Of a stretch of 64,000 bases of DNA, positions 45,403 to 57,066 are shown one piece after another; the first letter of the stretch is position 1, and every line of letters begins with the position of its first letter. A program made the translations under genes and the position numbers. The stretch spans positions 148,604,808-148,668,807 of the forward strand of contig OW804095.1 in the NCBI GenBank assembly GCA_942159475.1, written 5' to 3'. A model generated the notes under the pieces. It worked only from the letters and a program-made list of their open reading frames with translations. It was not told the DNA's origin and searched no databases. This DNA is from Sthenelais limicola. Taxonomy: Eukaryota > Annelida > Polychaeta > Phyllodocida > Sigalionidae.

Positions 45403-46065
45403 CTAGAAATCCTGAACCAAGAGATGGAATCTGTATTTCTGTAGTGATGGTACAGTCGCCAAGAGCCTCTCCCAGATTCCAGCCCCAGCTCCTCTACTGA
45501 CCCACGCTTTCACTATGGGCCTAGCCAGGGCAGGGTCAGCGGGCTCACAGTAAGCAATACTCTCCTCCATCAAACTGCTCACTACACCGGTGATGTTGTC
45601 TTTCACACATGTGAACAGAGCAGCACTGCGGTCCTCCTCAGAATTCTGATATTGCTGCAGGATCATCTTAGTCACTGCACTGCATGGGTTGGCATTGAGT
45701 GTCTCCAACAAAAACCGTTGAGACCCGAGGGCCTCCTTGCTAACAACCCAATAGTTCACAGTTGGGACGATGCGATACTCCGACACCCCAGGTTTCTTCT
45801 TGTTGACCCCGCTCACAGCAGACACAAAGTATTCAACCTGAGGCAGTTCTTTCACCAGCTCATCTAATGAAGCCCTGATGTTCACCATTTCTAGCCAGAT
45901 TTGTTTTTCGTATGCCTCAGTTTGTTTGGGCCAGTGTAAGCGGAAGCAGTGAATGCATGCTGAGTATTCCATGGCTGGCTTGACAAAGTGCAACATCAGG
46001 ATGGACTTGACATCGGGAGAGTTGAGGGAGGCAACAGCCGTACGGGCTGAAGTCTGTCTAACCAC
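45403..46065 (-). CDS. Terminal exon, paralogous family copy 4
   Basis: 220 codons plus stop after a ttgttacag acceptor, phase 0. It shares the family skeleton: LNSPDVKSILMLHFVKP, a Trp in the RLHWPKQ segment, YFVSAVSG, VNYWVVS and CVKDNITGVV, ending at LLVQDF. Most diverged of the four copies. Upstream exons are not identified. The intron flank at 46375-46480 resembles that of copy 2 (57085-57270). The family is unknown to me; the predicted fold looks mixed alpha/beta without transmembrane segments. Confidence 0.65.
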   Translation of the reverse strand: MVRQTSARTAVASLNSPDVKSILMLHFVKPAMEYSACIHCFRLHWPKQTEAYEKQIWLEMVNIRASLDELVKELPQVEYFVSAVSGVNKKKPGVSEYRIVPTVNYWVVSKEALGSQRFLLETLNANPCSAVTKMILQQYQNSEEDRSAALFTCVKDNITGVVSSLMEESIAYCEPADPALARPIVKAWVSRGAGAGIWERLLATVPSLQKYRFHLLVQDF

Positions 46066-46949
46066 CTGTAACAATACAAAGGCAGAACTAAATTTACCAA
46101 ATAAAATCTCCAAGCTTTACACTTTGTGCATAGCAGGTGCTTATAATCCAAGATAATGTAGGACATGTATAGTAGCTGCTATAGTCTACCAATATACTCT
46201 AGCTTATAGCAGGAACTTAATGCACCTAATTACTAAGTATTCGTCTAATTACTAAGTATTCGACCATGTGATTGTAGAACAAACAATAGTGACACACTGC
46301 CTGTGCATTGGGACTGACCATTAATTTATAATCCCTTTTCTGGGAACTTAAAGAGATAACACTGTTCATCAGGGAAAAAAAAAGAAAATAGCATTTTGTT
46401 TAAACTTTGCCTCGTGGAAGAACATGGTTATGTGGTTATGTTCACTATAGAAGACTATGAGAAAATGACAATTTTTATTTAGTTTTTTCAGTATAAAAAA
46501 AGGAAAAGCTTTTTCCTAAAAATTTCTATAGACATAGCTAACATATTGCTTTACCATTTCAAGCAATAAAAAATGGGGTTACCAGCTTTTTAAAAAAGTT
46601 ATTCAGCTGAATTTGCATCCTGATGAGTTGAAAAAAGGAATATTGAAGATTTTCAACACTAAATAATATCTCTTAAAATATGTGTAAACCTGTATAATAG
46701 CTATGTTTAGAAGAATTTTCAACGGAAAAATATCATTCATCTGCCTGAAATCTTTGAACAACTGAGAAAATATCCATTTTCCCCACAGACTTCAATACTT
46801 AACTTTGGTGGTCCCTAAATATCCCTTAATTATCGCTCAATTTTTAAATTCATGAGATTCTAGAGAAGATTAGTCAAACTATCAGTTTTGGGATCAACAC
46901 TTAACGTTGAAGACTGGCACAAGTAAAGAATGGCGCATAATCTCTTATA
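46066..46949. other. Upstream intron/spacer of copy 4
   Basis: Contains CATTTTGTTTAAACTTTGCC at about 46393, shared with 57104. No exon found. Confidence 0.45.
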
Positions 46950-47190
46950 TGGGTCAGATTTTCAGAAAATGTACACTTGGCAGCTGTACACATTTAGTAA
47001 ATTCTTCAGAATTAGGCTTCAATTTGTTCAATACTAGGTAAATTCGAGCATATTCAACATTGCACTGATTCTAGCAATCTGTTAGGCTAGGTTGAACTGG
47101 ATTTTGAACTTTATTTTCCTCTAAAATTATTTTGGGCCATTTTAGAAGATTGGTAAAGTTGAATTGTACATTTTCTGAAAATCTGACCCA
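46950..47190. mobile_element. 240-bp TIR element, copy 6, with TATA duplication
   Basis: Starts TGGGTCAGATTTTCAG and ends CTGAAAATCTGACCCA, flanked on both sides by TATA (46946-46949, 47191-47194). The interior is of the copy 1 type. The cleanest copy for defining the ends. Confidence 0.9.
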
Positions 47191-49443
47191 TATAAGCTGG
47201 TGATCAATGGAGATCGCCATCTTGGCAGCCATATTTGTTTAGCTACTCCCATTAGGACACTACTCCAGGGCCGAGAAAGCCATTACCATAGGACTCCAAT
47301 GTCATATCATCTGATATGATAGGCTCGGAGCCTAGATGGTAAGGGTATAAAAAGGATCTGGATTTACTAGCAGAGCATACTACACGTATTTCAAATCTTC
47401 TTCAATTTTCTAAACATTAAAGCATCAGAAGGTGAAAAGTCTGAATGTTTCAGACGTTCCTTTTTCTCTCCCCCACTGTTGAGGGAGCGAAAGGTGAGAA
47501 AGGAAGAAAGAGAGGAGTGAAAAAGAGAGGAAGAGAATGAATTTGTCTTGCTAAATCCAATTGAAGGAGAACTTTTTCTAACATTGTGAATAGGCCCAAA
47601 AATTCAACTCCAAAATTCTTGTTTCGGAGTAAAGTATATAATTATTCTTAAGGGTAATGTGTATTTCTAATACCAAATGTAGAAAAGATTATGAGGCAGC
47701 CAATGGACAGGTGGTTCTAATGACCCTCATTTATCTGATAACAATCAAATAGTGCTGGGAAGAGCTGCAGCAAAAGGAATGTTTATTCCTTTTTCAGAAT
47801 ATCCAGGAAAATGGAGTTGAGATACAGATGAAAGGGACTGATGGGGTGTTCGTTGTCAGCTATATATATATGTTTGCAGGGGATGGGGAAATATTAGGAT
47901 GGTTTGGATGAAGGGTTTGTTATGTTTTTAGTAGGGCATACAAAAAATTGTTAAGAAAATGTGAAATGAAAGTGTGAAGTAATTTAAAAACTCGACGACA
48001 TAATTAAGGAAAGGTAATGGCAAACTATTATAATAAAACATCACCAACCGTTGCCAAAGTCGAAATTAGATCGAAATATAAAAGTGTAAGATCAACAATT
48101 GATGCTGTATAACAGAACGATCAGGTAGAAAGAAAGCATTGTTAATTAAGCCTAAGCAACCATAAAGTAAACCTAGAAATCCTGTAATTATCATTAACTA
48201 GTAAATTGTACTTGCATATCCATTTGTAATATTTTCTACGACATGAAACGTATCACGAATGTGAAATTGTCAATAAAATTTGTTTAAAAAAAAAAGGGTA
48301 AAGAAGTATACTTCATAGTAGCGCTTAACAAACAAGGTAATGCTCAATTTCATTGGGGGTAACACATTATAAAGCGAAACATTGGTGTATTAGGACGTCT
48401 TTATTCTGTATTTCCCATAATCAACACATGTAAATATATGACTATTCTGACCGTCCTTCTATGAGAATTAAATAAAGATGTATACGTCATCATAGAACAA
48501 TAGCAATAGAAAGGTACAGGAAAATACATGAATATCAAATCCTAATGTATACACAGAAAGTCATGTCAAGAACGCTCTCAGGAACACTGGTAAATACCTG
48601 AATCTGTATTATATAAATCGCAAATAGGCTGGAATAATCTGCCCACTAAATCTCATACAATAAAAGAAGAATCGTAATATTCTTCACTTTTCCCTGACGA
48701 AATAAAGCCATAAAAATCTACAACCAGATTTTCAACAGTGGTTGAAATTTACCTTATCCATCAATAAAAAAATAAATAAAAACAAATGGGACATTTATTT
48801 TCAGTATTTTTTGGAAGAATTTTATAGGTGTGTCCTCAAAGTATGATGTATGACTTCTGGGGTGCCTAATAGGCACCAAGGCAGAGATGGCCTGATTTGG
48901 CTAAAATAGTGTTGGAATGAAGCCAAATTGTATTCATTTCAGGCTCACCTATCTGGCAAATTCATGATTCTGATTGAACATACTCAGACACCACACCAGT
49001 CCCTCCAAATTGAGGGAGAGCCATAGGATACCTCATAGGATACCTCTCACTCTTGACCTCAAACCCCCCATTACAATAGTACTCCAGGGCAGGGAAAGCC
49101 ATCAGCACAGGAAGCATACAACCACTGACATAGATATGATACTCATGAGTATAGACTGTCTGAGCGCTAAAGCATCCAGATATTAAAACATCTGTACGTT
49201 AAAACGTCTTAAATATCCGTCTCCTTAGGTAGAGGGAGGGAGGAAAGTGGGAAATGTAAAGGTTTCAGAGAGGAGTATCTCTTCCCAATAGTTATTATAT
49301 AATCTGACAGAATTATTTCTGCCTCACAATAAGATTCAATGTATGCGCAAATATAATAATAAAAACATGATAAACTGTTTTTCAGACTTTTTACAATGAA
49401 CTCAAACTGGGTAATAGATCGGGCTATTTTAATCAAATTTGTT
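47191..49443. repeat. Spacer with one dispersed duplicate pair and a poly(A) tail
   Basis: 47245-47480 and 49070-49250 share phrases in the same order (ACTCCAGGGC.G.GAAAGCCAT, TAAAGCATC, then a purine-rich GAGGGAG..AAAG block), so they are diverged copies of one repeat. At 48262-48295 CAATAAAATTTG is followed by an A-run, again a retroposition-like 3' end. No gene called. Confidence 0.4.
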
Positions 49444-52339
49444 TTACGTATCATTTAGTACCCAGTCTGGGGCCGATTGTGGGGGTGGGCGGTAGGACAT
49501 TTGGTCCCTCGGGTGTCGCACATATATATGGCTTTGTCTTTCCTTGGTAGAAGCAACACTTTCTAAAAACATAGAGTCAAGGTCACTTTTCACAGATGAA
49601 AGGTTTGCACTTTCCCAGTGGCGGGTCCTGGCTATCCTTCCTGTCGCTATCCCTCCATCAGGGAATGACACATCCTCCTCTTCACTACTCATGTATTCCA
49701 TGATGAGGATAGAAGACACCCTGTCCATTTTCTCCTGTTTCCAGTCCATTTCGTTCATAGCCCTAGTCCGACGGTTCAGTTTCTACAATGAATAAATGAT
49801 TACATAAATGAAGAATTAGAATGTAATTCATGTTAGGATATGCTTTCAAAGATGGGTTCGTTTGCCAATTTAAAGTTGTTCAAACAACAGCTAGTAAATC
49901 ATGGGAATTATTTCATTATCATGTCGTTAACCTGTCGTCATCCATATTGCTATTGAATCTGAAATAATCTTATGATGAACTAATATCTTCGGGAACTATC
50001 TTATTTGTCTAAACTGTCATTTGAAAGTGCAAAATAATTTGATAAATACCAATTACCAATGGTGATTTTGGAGGTTTTCAGGGATTATCTCCAACAATTC
50101 CGAAAGTACAAAACAAGAATTAACATATGGATTAATCTGCCCATTATCTACAATTTGCCTTAATATAATGGGCCATCATGCAGCTAAGACACAAGGGAAA
50201 TAGACCTTGCAACGACCTGACCAAAACCTGGGCCATATATGGAGCCTAGGCTTGTAAACTGATATCCCCCTAGACCAAGAATAAAAATGGCTAAGTTACA
50301 CTTCATTCCACTTTGCATTAATAAAAGCAAGCATGGATGGAAGTGGGGCCATGGCAAAAATACCGAAATATCTCTGGCAAGGGGAAAAGCACCCATAGCT
50401 GCGTTCGGGCACAGGTTATTTTGCTAATCGAATTTTGTGAAACATTTCTGAAAATTTGTAGAACTTTTTCTTTTTGCAACTTTGTAGTTTAAGAATGCAG
50501 TTTGTAGTTTAAGAATGCAGTTTTAAATAGCGTTTTATTGCTGACATTTCTTTGTCTTTGTTTCCAATTATGAGATTACTAACTGTTACAATAGATATGT
50601 ATGCTTCTGTACAAACATATTTTCTAATGCTATATTAAAATAAAGCATAGAAAATGCATAACACACCTTTCTCTTGTAGTGGTTAATTCGGCTTATTTTC
50701 TTGAAGTGATCATCCGTACCAGTAGCTGCACGACGTTCTTTGTTTGCCAATGACTTGTGATAGGTTCTGCAGGCTTCTGTTAAGAAAACATAATATTGTG
50801 GGTCATAAATTCAGTCTTTTTACTTAATAAAGTTTATGTTCATCTTGTAAGGCTGGTCCAGTGCGTAATGCTATCAGGTTATGGTGGTATATATGTTATG
50901 CTCTGTCCTGTCAGGAAAACAAATCTCGTCTACTCCCGTCCTTACTTTACAGTAAGTAAGTTGCCCTCTCTAAGGATCCCTTTGACCAGCGTATGCTGTC
51001 AGTGTTTAGGCACCTCAGGATGTCACACACCATCATCAAAGACTTCTTATAATCACTGGACTGGCCCTGAAGAAGGACTGCAAAGTCCGAAACGTCGACC
51101 AGTAGTAAGTCCAATAAAAAGTGCAAAAACTCAACCCCCCACTTCTCTTAATCAACCCAAGTCATAATCAAAGCAAGTATTAAAATTAAGACGGTTGGCA
51201 GATCCCATCCCAACTTCTTATAATCAGGTTTTATAGATAGATTTATAGAGTGAGTGAGTGAGTGAGTGAGTGAGTGAGTGAGTGAGATTGGTTGCTTTAC
51301 GCCCTTATCAGATGAAGTAGTTAAAACTTATGTTGATGTTCAACCATTTTTGTAGCCATAAATTAAAGGATCCGGTTTTAACATATCTCCCTTTAGAAAG
51401 CGTTTATTTGTAACTTCCTTTCAACTGTATAAATAGTTTGTATCCGTTCTTTAAGAAAGTAGATGATAAGACCTCATTTCCCGTTTTGATTTTTACATTT
51501 CCCTAGTCCATCAATTGCACTGAATTTAAATCACTGGATATAAAACAGACATGAAATTTACCTTTCACTCCTCCCTTTGTCATCTCTTGCTGCGCATCTA
51601 TCAAAGATATGTGCTTCCATACCTCTTCAAATATTGACTGGTTGTGACGTGATGTGAATAGACACCTAAAACATTAAAAACAAATATCTAAATTTAGTTT
51701 AGGGGAAAATAATACAGGAAATCTTGAAATTTTAGTATAGAATGGTCACCATAATCATTATGCTATTTCATTAATCATTAATCTGTCAATATGTGTTCGA
51801 TAGTTTGATTTGGAAGTTGAAGAATTGTATGGAGATAAGGGCCGTGATTAAGAACCACTAATGATGAATTATATTATTGTGTAAATTAATAACAGAGTAA
51901 TGTAGAGGTAAATGATAAAGTGTAAGGATGATCTATCAATGAATTGAGGCGACGCGAGAAAACATGCACTTGTTGGACAGGCGCTTTTTGTACTGTATTT
52001 GTAAATTGCACGGCCAAAATGGTAATAAAAAAAAAAAAAAAAATGTTCGCTTTACTTGGTCAGGCTGGATCCAAACCCCATTTTGTTGGATTAGGCTTAT
52101 TCCCTGCATGTTTAGAGATCTCCTAACTTAGTAATTCATATATAATACTGTCATGTAATTAAAGGGAGAAAACTACCAGTACTGAGCTTCAAAATACATA
52201 GTGTTTAATGAATATATACCGACACAAGTGTCTTCAATGTTTTAATCATATGAAAGATATCTCACCCTTTTCCGACCTGAAACCCAGTGAAGTTTTCCTG
52301 GTTCTGCAGCAGTGAATTGTACATGTCTCGTACTTTCCG
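49444..52339 (-). CDS. 3' part of a gene of an uncharacterised 'YMSSEE' protein type
   Basis: Exons (minus): 52339-52266, 51665-51562, 50776-50667, 49782-49444, with consensus splice sites and matching phases (2, 1, 0), 208 codons plus stop. The product reads MYNSLLQNQENF, FEEVWKHISLID, a basic helix-like ACRTYHKSLANKERRAAT ... RINHYKRKKLNRRTRA, then EYMSSEEEDVSFPDG and a tail RPPPQSAPDWVLNDT. The order basic region, YMSSEE acidic motif and 'P..APDW.LN' end resembles uncharacterised multi-copy proteins of aquatic invertebrates. A DNA-binding role is possible from the basic region but unproven. The 5' exons are not found. One intron contains the Penelope-like remnant. Confidence 0.7.
49783..50666. 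other. Intron of the YMSSEE-type gene
   Basis: No additional exon. A short direct duplication (TTTGTAGTTTAAGAATGCAG at about 50484 and 50503) is the only feature. Confidence 0.5.
50870..51180 (+). pseudogene. Penelope-like element 3' remnant
   Basis: One plus frame reads YALSCQENKSRLLPSLLYSK, a stop, then VALSKDPFDQRMLSVF and MSHTIIKDFL before TAA at about 51051. It is followed at once by the CTGAAGA ... GAAAC motif that commonly ends such elements. It is short and stop-containing. The family call rests mainly on the motif and its position after a coding-like tail. It lies antisense in an intron of the 49444-52339 gene. Confidence 0.45.
51067..51093 (+). ncRNA. Hammerhead-ribozyme-like core
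   Basis: CTGAAGA (51067-51073) fits the CUGANGA core. GGACT-GCAA-AGTCC (51075-51088) is a perfect 5-bp stem with a GNRA loop, followed by GAAAC (51089-51093). These are the two conserved single-stranded boxes of a hammerhead around stem II. Stems I and III and the cleavage triplet were not established, so activity is unproven. Confidence 0.4.
51248..51286. repeat. (GAGT)n microsatellite
   Basis: Nine to ten perfect tetranucleotide units within an intron. Confidence 0.95.
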
Positions 52340-52828
52340 CTGAAAGACAATATTAGGGAGATGGAATATGATCTAATGTCTTCCAGTATCAGGACTGACT
52401 TCATTGTCTATAGTTCTACTCTCCCCTTCTTGGTAAACTAATAAAGGTGACTTCCTAGAATTGATGAAGGCAAAATGGGGTACACGTTTCCCGCTGAGAG
52501 GCAGTTTTGAATTGAGGAATAGTCATCATTGCGCCAGGATTTGCTGAGTAGAGGTTGAGTTTTTTGAGCAAGGAAATCAACAAATTTGATGTTGACACAG
52601 CTCCAGAAAATTTCTGGATAGTAATAAATCTAGCATCAACAAAATTGTTGACATACAACAGTAGATGTGGAGAGCTTCAAGCTGTAAAACAAGCCATTCA
52701 GTGCATCAATATAGAGATAAATAACTAACTGCCTGCAAGTTTGAAGAAAACCGTTTTTAACTTTAATCATTCACTGGATGTCAATATGTGAAAGGCAGTG
52801 TGTAATGATAAGTCATCAAAACTTGCAG

Positions 52829-53119
52829 ACGAGTTTCAACATAAAGGACAGCGAGCTTGATCTGGAGATGACACTGCAACTGACAGAGTTTGAAAAACAT
52901 CTCCTGATGTTACAGGAGGTCATGACTGTGAGAGGAAAGGTAGGACACATAACCGTTATGTCCTTGGTCTTTTATGATGGAATTATTTGATCTGTTTGGT
53001 ACATTTGGATATGTGAGGAACCTCTAGACACTTAATTACATTTCCAGGTTGGACAGGGTATTCCAGTTATCATTCGACAAGAATGTAAGCATTTGCCGGA
53101 ATTCCTTGATGACTCAAAT
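52829..53119 (+). CDS. Two plus-strand exons, unknown product
   Basis: Exon 52829-52939 (111 nt) and exon 53048-53119 (72 nt) are both phase 0, with ttgcag/GTAGGA and tttccag/GTATGA boundaries. They read SELDLEMTLQLTEFEKHLLM, VMTVRGKVGQGIPVII, then CKHLPEFLDDSN. The first could extend upstream in frame to an ATG at 52778. A possible third exon lies at 53338-53406 after a ctccag acceptor, but its phase is uncertain. They run opposite to the adjacent minus-strand genes. The charged, Leu-rich first exon looks helical. Identity unknown. Confidence 0.4.
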
Positions 53120-53406
53120 GTATGACGTGATACAGCTATACATCTGCTGCAACTCATGAGTTACTTCCCACCTTTCTGCTGAACCTAATGTTTGTATTTA
53201 GAAAATAACTTCACAAAGTAAAGAAACAAGCATCCATCATGAGGGGTATCGGTGAGATAGGGCACACATATATTTATGTGCTTGTCATTTTCAGTAATAT
53301 AGTAATTATGCAATTCAGAATTATTCATTTCTCCAGGTGGCCTTGGCATTGTATGTGCCTACGATTGCCTATGTGCCTGTAGTGAGGCAGAATTGCAGCA
53401 GCCTGG

Positions 53407-54321
53407 TAAAGTCACAAGCATAATTTATTTTTTTTACTTTTTTTTTTTACCAGAACAAAATCACCGCATGGTGTCTTCCTTGTGCTGTCAAATTTTGAAC
53501 AAAAACGGCACAGTATTTTGTTATGGGTAAATACAGGATATATGTTTCAGGGTTGCTCCTCTTTGTATACCAGCATAACTTGGTTTTGCACAACCATTTT
53601 TCAGTGAAATCTAAATTATTCTATTTTAAAGATTTCTTGATAAAGCGCTAGCTGAAAACATTAACAGACTATAGGACCGCTTTTTAGCCCAAATTATTGC
53701 CATTCGGCTGGAAAGTTAGTAAAAAGGAGAGAGACAGAGCTATGGAAGACGGAGATTAACCTGTCATACACTGAGAGGCATATCCTCCTAATAAAACAAT
53801 AGAAGAGTACTTGCTCTTTTAGTCTATGTTCACTGCATTTGGTAGATAAAGGTCACGAAGCCAGTTCAGTTTCTTCAGTTTTTATTACTACAAAAGGTTC
53901 ATTTATTAGATCAGTTCTGTTTCACAATTGGTCTTGAATAATGTCTTTAAATTAGCTCATCAGTACAACAGTTTGCTTTCCAAGTTGCTGCCTTGGTTCA
54001 TCCATTTTCATAATATAAATGAATTATAAATGTATAGACTCATATAAAAACTCTATGCATCTGCAATGACTTTAACACAAAAATTATTATTATATCTATG
54101 TAAAATCATTCTCTATGGGAAAACAGTTTAACTCATGTCATGCACATCTAGTTTTAACTCAAGATGGGGAGACGTATCCTGAAACTGGTGCCATCATTAT
54201 AAAAAGATGTTTCAGTTTGGCATTTTTCCTGGCACACATCTCCCTGTTCTGCGTTTTCATCAAATCTATCTTTACATGGGCCCCATTCCGTCAATTAAGA
54301 CTTCACAAAACATCAAGAAAT
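53407..54321. other. Non-coding spacer
   Basis: No credible exon or bounded repeat seen. Confidence 0.5.
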
Positions 54322-54668
54322 CAGATTAGATAAACATTACTCAAATGTTTTCAATGATTGTTCGAAATATTAAATTATACCTGTTAAACAACAGGTCTGT
54401 CACACTCTTTTTGATCAAACTTATCACACAAAAGGAGAAAACTATTTCTACCTATCAGCAACGGTAACAACAAGTCATATAACATACATCATTTCTATTT
54501 CTTCTCATTCTCATCTCAATTCTTCTCTATCAAGCATCACCACCACTAACATTTATACAGGATCTTAAGTATATTGTATGTCAACTAATAACCTAAACGG
54601 GGGAGCTACTTCCTAGCATTATTAGAATCTTGAATAATCTCCACCATCCCTCTCACACTTGCCCAGTT

Positions 54669-55316
54669 TCAGACTAAAGTCATAGGGAACTGATGAGGCT
54701 CTAGAACAGACACAGCCTCTTCCAGACCCTGTTTCTCCTCCTCCTCCAGTACCACCACCCTCACTAATGTCACTGTACCAGTGGCGTAACTCTGCACCTC
54801 GCGGAGCACCACGCCATCCACATTGTCTTTCACCACACTGGTCAGTGCCAAAAAGAGTTGCTGCTGGGTGATTTGTGAGTTGTTGGGGTTGGTGATAATC
54901 AGGGGCTTTACAGAGGCTCTATACGGGTTTCTCTGTAGCAGGGTAAGCATATTCCTCTCATCAAACACAGCTGAGTCACTCACAACCCAGTATCCCACCC
55001 CAGGGTTGATGCCGTACCTGGGCGGCTGCCCTTGCTGTGAGTATGTAGACTGAGTGGCAGTGAGAGCTGATATGAAGTAGCGCACGCCTGGCACCTGCCT
55101 GATGATCCTGTCCAAGTCATCCCTCCAGGGAAGTATGTTCTTCCACACATTCTCCTGCATGTCCTCAGTGAGCCTGAGCCAGCTGATCCGCATGGCAGTC
55201 ACCTTGTGTTGTGGGGTCATGACAGGGATGATGAATCTGTGTGTAAGCAGACTGAGCACTGCGCTATTGGTGAGGCGCTTGTTGGGGAACAGTGACTTCA
55301 TGGATTTGTACCGGCT
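54669..55316 (-). CDS. Terminal exon, family copy 3 (block A)
   Basis: 215 codons plus stop after a tatgttgcag acceptor, phase 0. Features: LFPNKRLTNSAVLSLLTHRF, ISWLRLTEDMQENVW, VPGVRYFISALTATQ, GINPGVGYWVVSDSAVFDER, TSVVKDNVDGVVLREVQSY, VVVLEEEEKQGLEEAVSVL and the end FPMTLV. Differs from copy 2 at only about ten residues. Open with no lesion, so presumably functional or recently so. It may serve as an alternative last exon to 56326-56973 in one gene, or end a separate short gene. No upstream exon was identified between the two copies. Confidence 0.75.
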   Translation of the reverse strand, partial: SRYKSMKSLFPNKRLTNSAVLSLLTHRFIIPVMTPQHKVTAMRISWLRLTEDMQENVWKNILPWRDDLDRIIRQVPGVRYFISALTATQSTYSQQGQPPRYGINPGVGYWVVSDSAVFDERNMLTLLQRNPYRASVKPLIITNPNNSQITQQQLFLALTSVVKDNVDGVVLREVQSYATGTVTLVRVVVLEEEEKQGLEEAVSVLEPHQFPMTLV

Positions 55317-56325
55317 CTGCAACATACACCAGACAGTTCCTTCACATCATACATATGCTTGGTGTTCAAATGTTACTCAGGGTAAAACATGGATTGATAA
55401 TTAATTACAATTACAGTGGAGTGCAATTCAATCAAAATTCTGTAGACGAAAGATGATTATGGAAGCCACCCCTAATTGATGTAATTAATTACCTTGATGT
55501 CATTACCTAAACCAATGATTTATTGTGTATCTTATTGTCTTAATCCCTTCTTAAGGATTGTATGTAAACTTGTGTATGTATGATGAGCCAAGCACCAGGA
55601 CCGACCCAGGTTAATTCCCCCCCTCCTGCCCCTCTCCATCCCCCACACACCAGTGTCAGGACAGGCCAAGTTGGGAGCAGATGAGAGGTGGAGAACAGCT
55701 GCATATGCATTCATAGCTTGTGGACCTGAGCACTGATTAAATAAACATTACTCAAATGATTCCAAGGATTGTTCAAAATGTTAAATTAAGTTCTTAGACA
55801 AATGTATACATGCTAGACTCAAGACCCAATAAATAAGTCACCCATTATAAATCAAACAACCTGTCATCTCCATTTATACCTATCTCTCAAATGATTCAGT
55901 TCTTCCATGACTTCATTAGAATTTACCATCACAAAAAAGATAAAGATCAACAACGGTAACAACAAATTATAACATAATATCATTTCTGTCTTCTCATCAC
56001 TCATCTTGATCCTTCTCCATCACATATCACCACCACTAACATTTATACAGGGTATTATATGTCAACTAATAACCTGAAAAAAGGAAGCTACTTCCTAGCA
56101 TGATTAGAATCTTGAATGAAAAAAAAATAAGAAATAAACACATATATATGTGCCAGCAATTTTCCCTAGTTACCACAACATTGAAAAAAAAAGAAATTCA
56201 AAATATTCTTCCCAGATGAAATCAAATAACGTATCAACTTGAGTGTTCATAATTTCTGTTGTAAAATAGAAATAGAAAGAGCCTTGAGAGCATATCTCTA
56301 CCATCGCTCTCACACTTGCCCAGTT

Positions 56326-56973
56326 TCAGACCAATGTCATAGGGAACTGATGAGGCTCTAGAACAGACACAGTCTCTTCCAGACCCTGTTTCTCCTCCTC
56401 CTCCAGTACCACCACCCTCACTAATGTCACTGTACCAGTGGCGTAACTCTGCACCTCGCGGAGCACCACGCCATCCACATTATCTTTCACCACACTGGTC
56501 AGTGCCATAAAGAGTTGCTGCTGGGTGATTTGTGAGTTGTTGGGGTTGGTGGTAAGCAGGGGCTTTACAGAGGCTCTATACGGGTTTCTCTGTAGCAGGG
56601 TAAGCATATTCCTCTCATCAAACACAGCTGAGTCACTCACAACCCAGTATCCCACCCCAGGGTTGATGCCATAACTGGGCGGCTGCCCTTGCTGTGAGTA
56701 TGTAGTCTGAGTGGCAGTGAGAGCTGATATAAAGTAGCGCACGCCTGGCACCTGCCTGATGATCCTATCCAGGTCATCCCTCCAGGGCAGTATGTTCTTC
56801 CACACATTCTCCTGCATGTCCTCAGTGAGCCTGAGCCAGCTCATCCTCATTGCAGTCACCTTGTGTTGCGGGGTCATGACAGGGAGGATGAATCTGTGTG
56901 TAAGCAGACTGAGCACTGCGCTATTGGTGAGACGCTTGTTGGGGAACATTGACTTCATGGTTTTGTACCGGCT
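56326..56973 (-). CDS. Terminal exon, family copy 2 (block B)
   Basis: Same length, phase, acceptor and stop context as copy 3, with about 95% identical protein. The common skeleton across copies 1-4 is: N-terminal helix with 'SP/SA(D/V)..(I/L)', aromatic-rich 'R.SW', YFISALT, V.YWVV, and VVKDNxxGVV. The intron immediately upstream shares sequence with that of copy 4. Function unknown. Confidence 0.75.
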   Translation of the reverse strand, partial: SRYKTMKSMFPNKRLTNSAVLSLLTHRFILPVMTPQHKVTAMRMSWLRLTEDMQENVWKNILPWRDDLDRIIRQVPGVRYFISALTATQTTYSQQGQPPSYGINPGVGYWVVSDSAVFDERNMLTLLQRNPYRASVKPLLTTNPNNSQITQQQLFMALTSVVKDNVDGVVLREVQSYATGTVTLVRVVVLEEEEKQGLEETVSVLEPHQFPMTLV

Positions 56974-57066
56974 CTGCAACATACACCAGACAGTTCCTTC
57001 ACATCATACTTATGCTTGTGTTTAAATGTTACTCAGGTATAATATTGATTGATAATTAATTAATAA

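Larger units (their letters stand above)
54322..57066. repeat. Local tandem duplication carrying the terminal exon
   Basis: Block A (54322-55410) and block B (55733-57066) begin with the same ATAAACATTACTCAAATG and end with the same GTTACTCAGG..GATTGATAATTAATTA, sharing 3' flank, exon, acceptor and intron sequence in order. Block B is about 245 bp longer in the 3' flank. The exons are much more similar than the flanks, as expected if coding constraint or gene conversion has acted. Confidence 0.85.

Noticed and set aside
52455..52658. Minus-strand 67-codon ORF
   Set aside because: Protein-like in part but lacks an ATG, a convincing acceptor and a link to the gene at 49444-52339.
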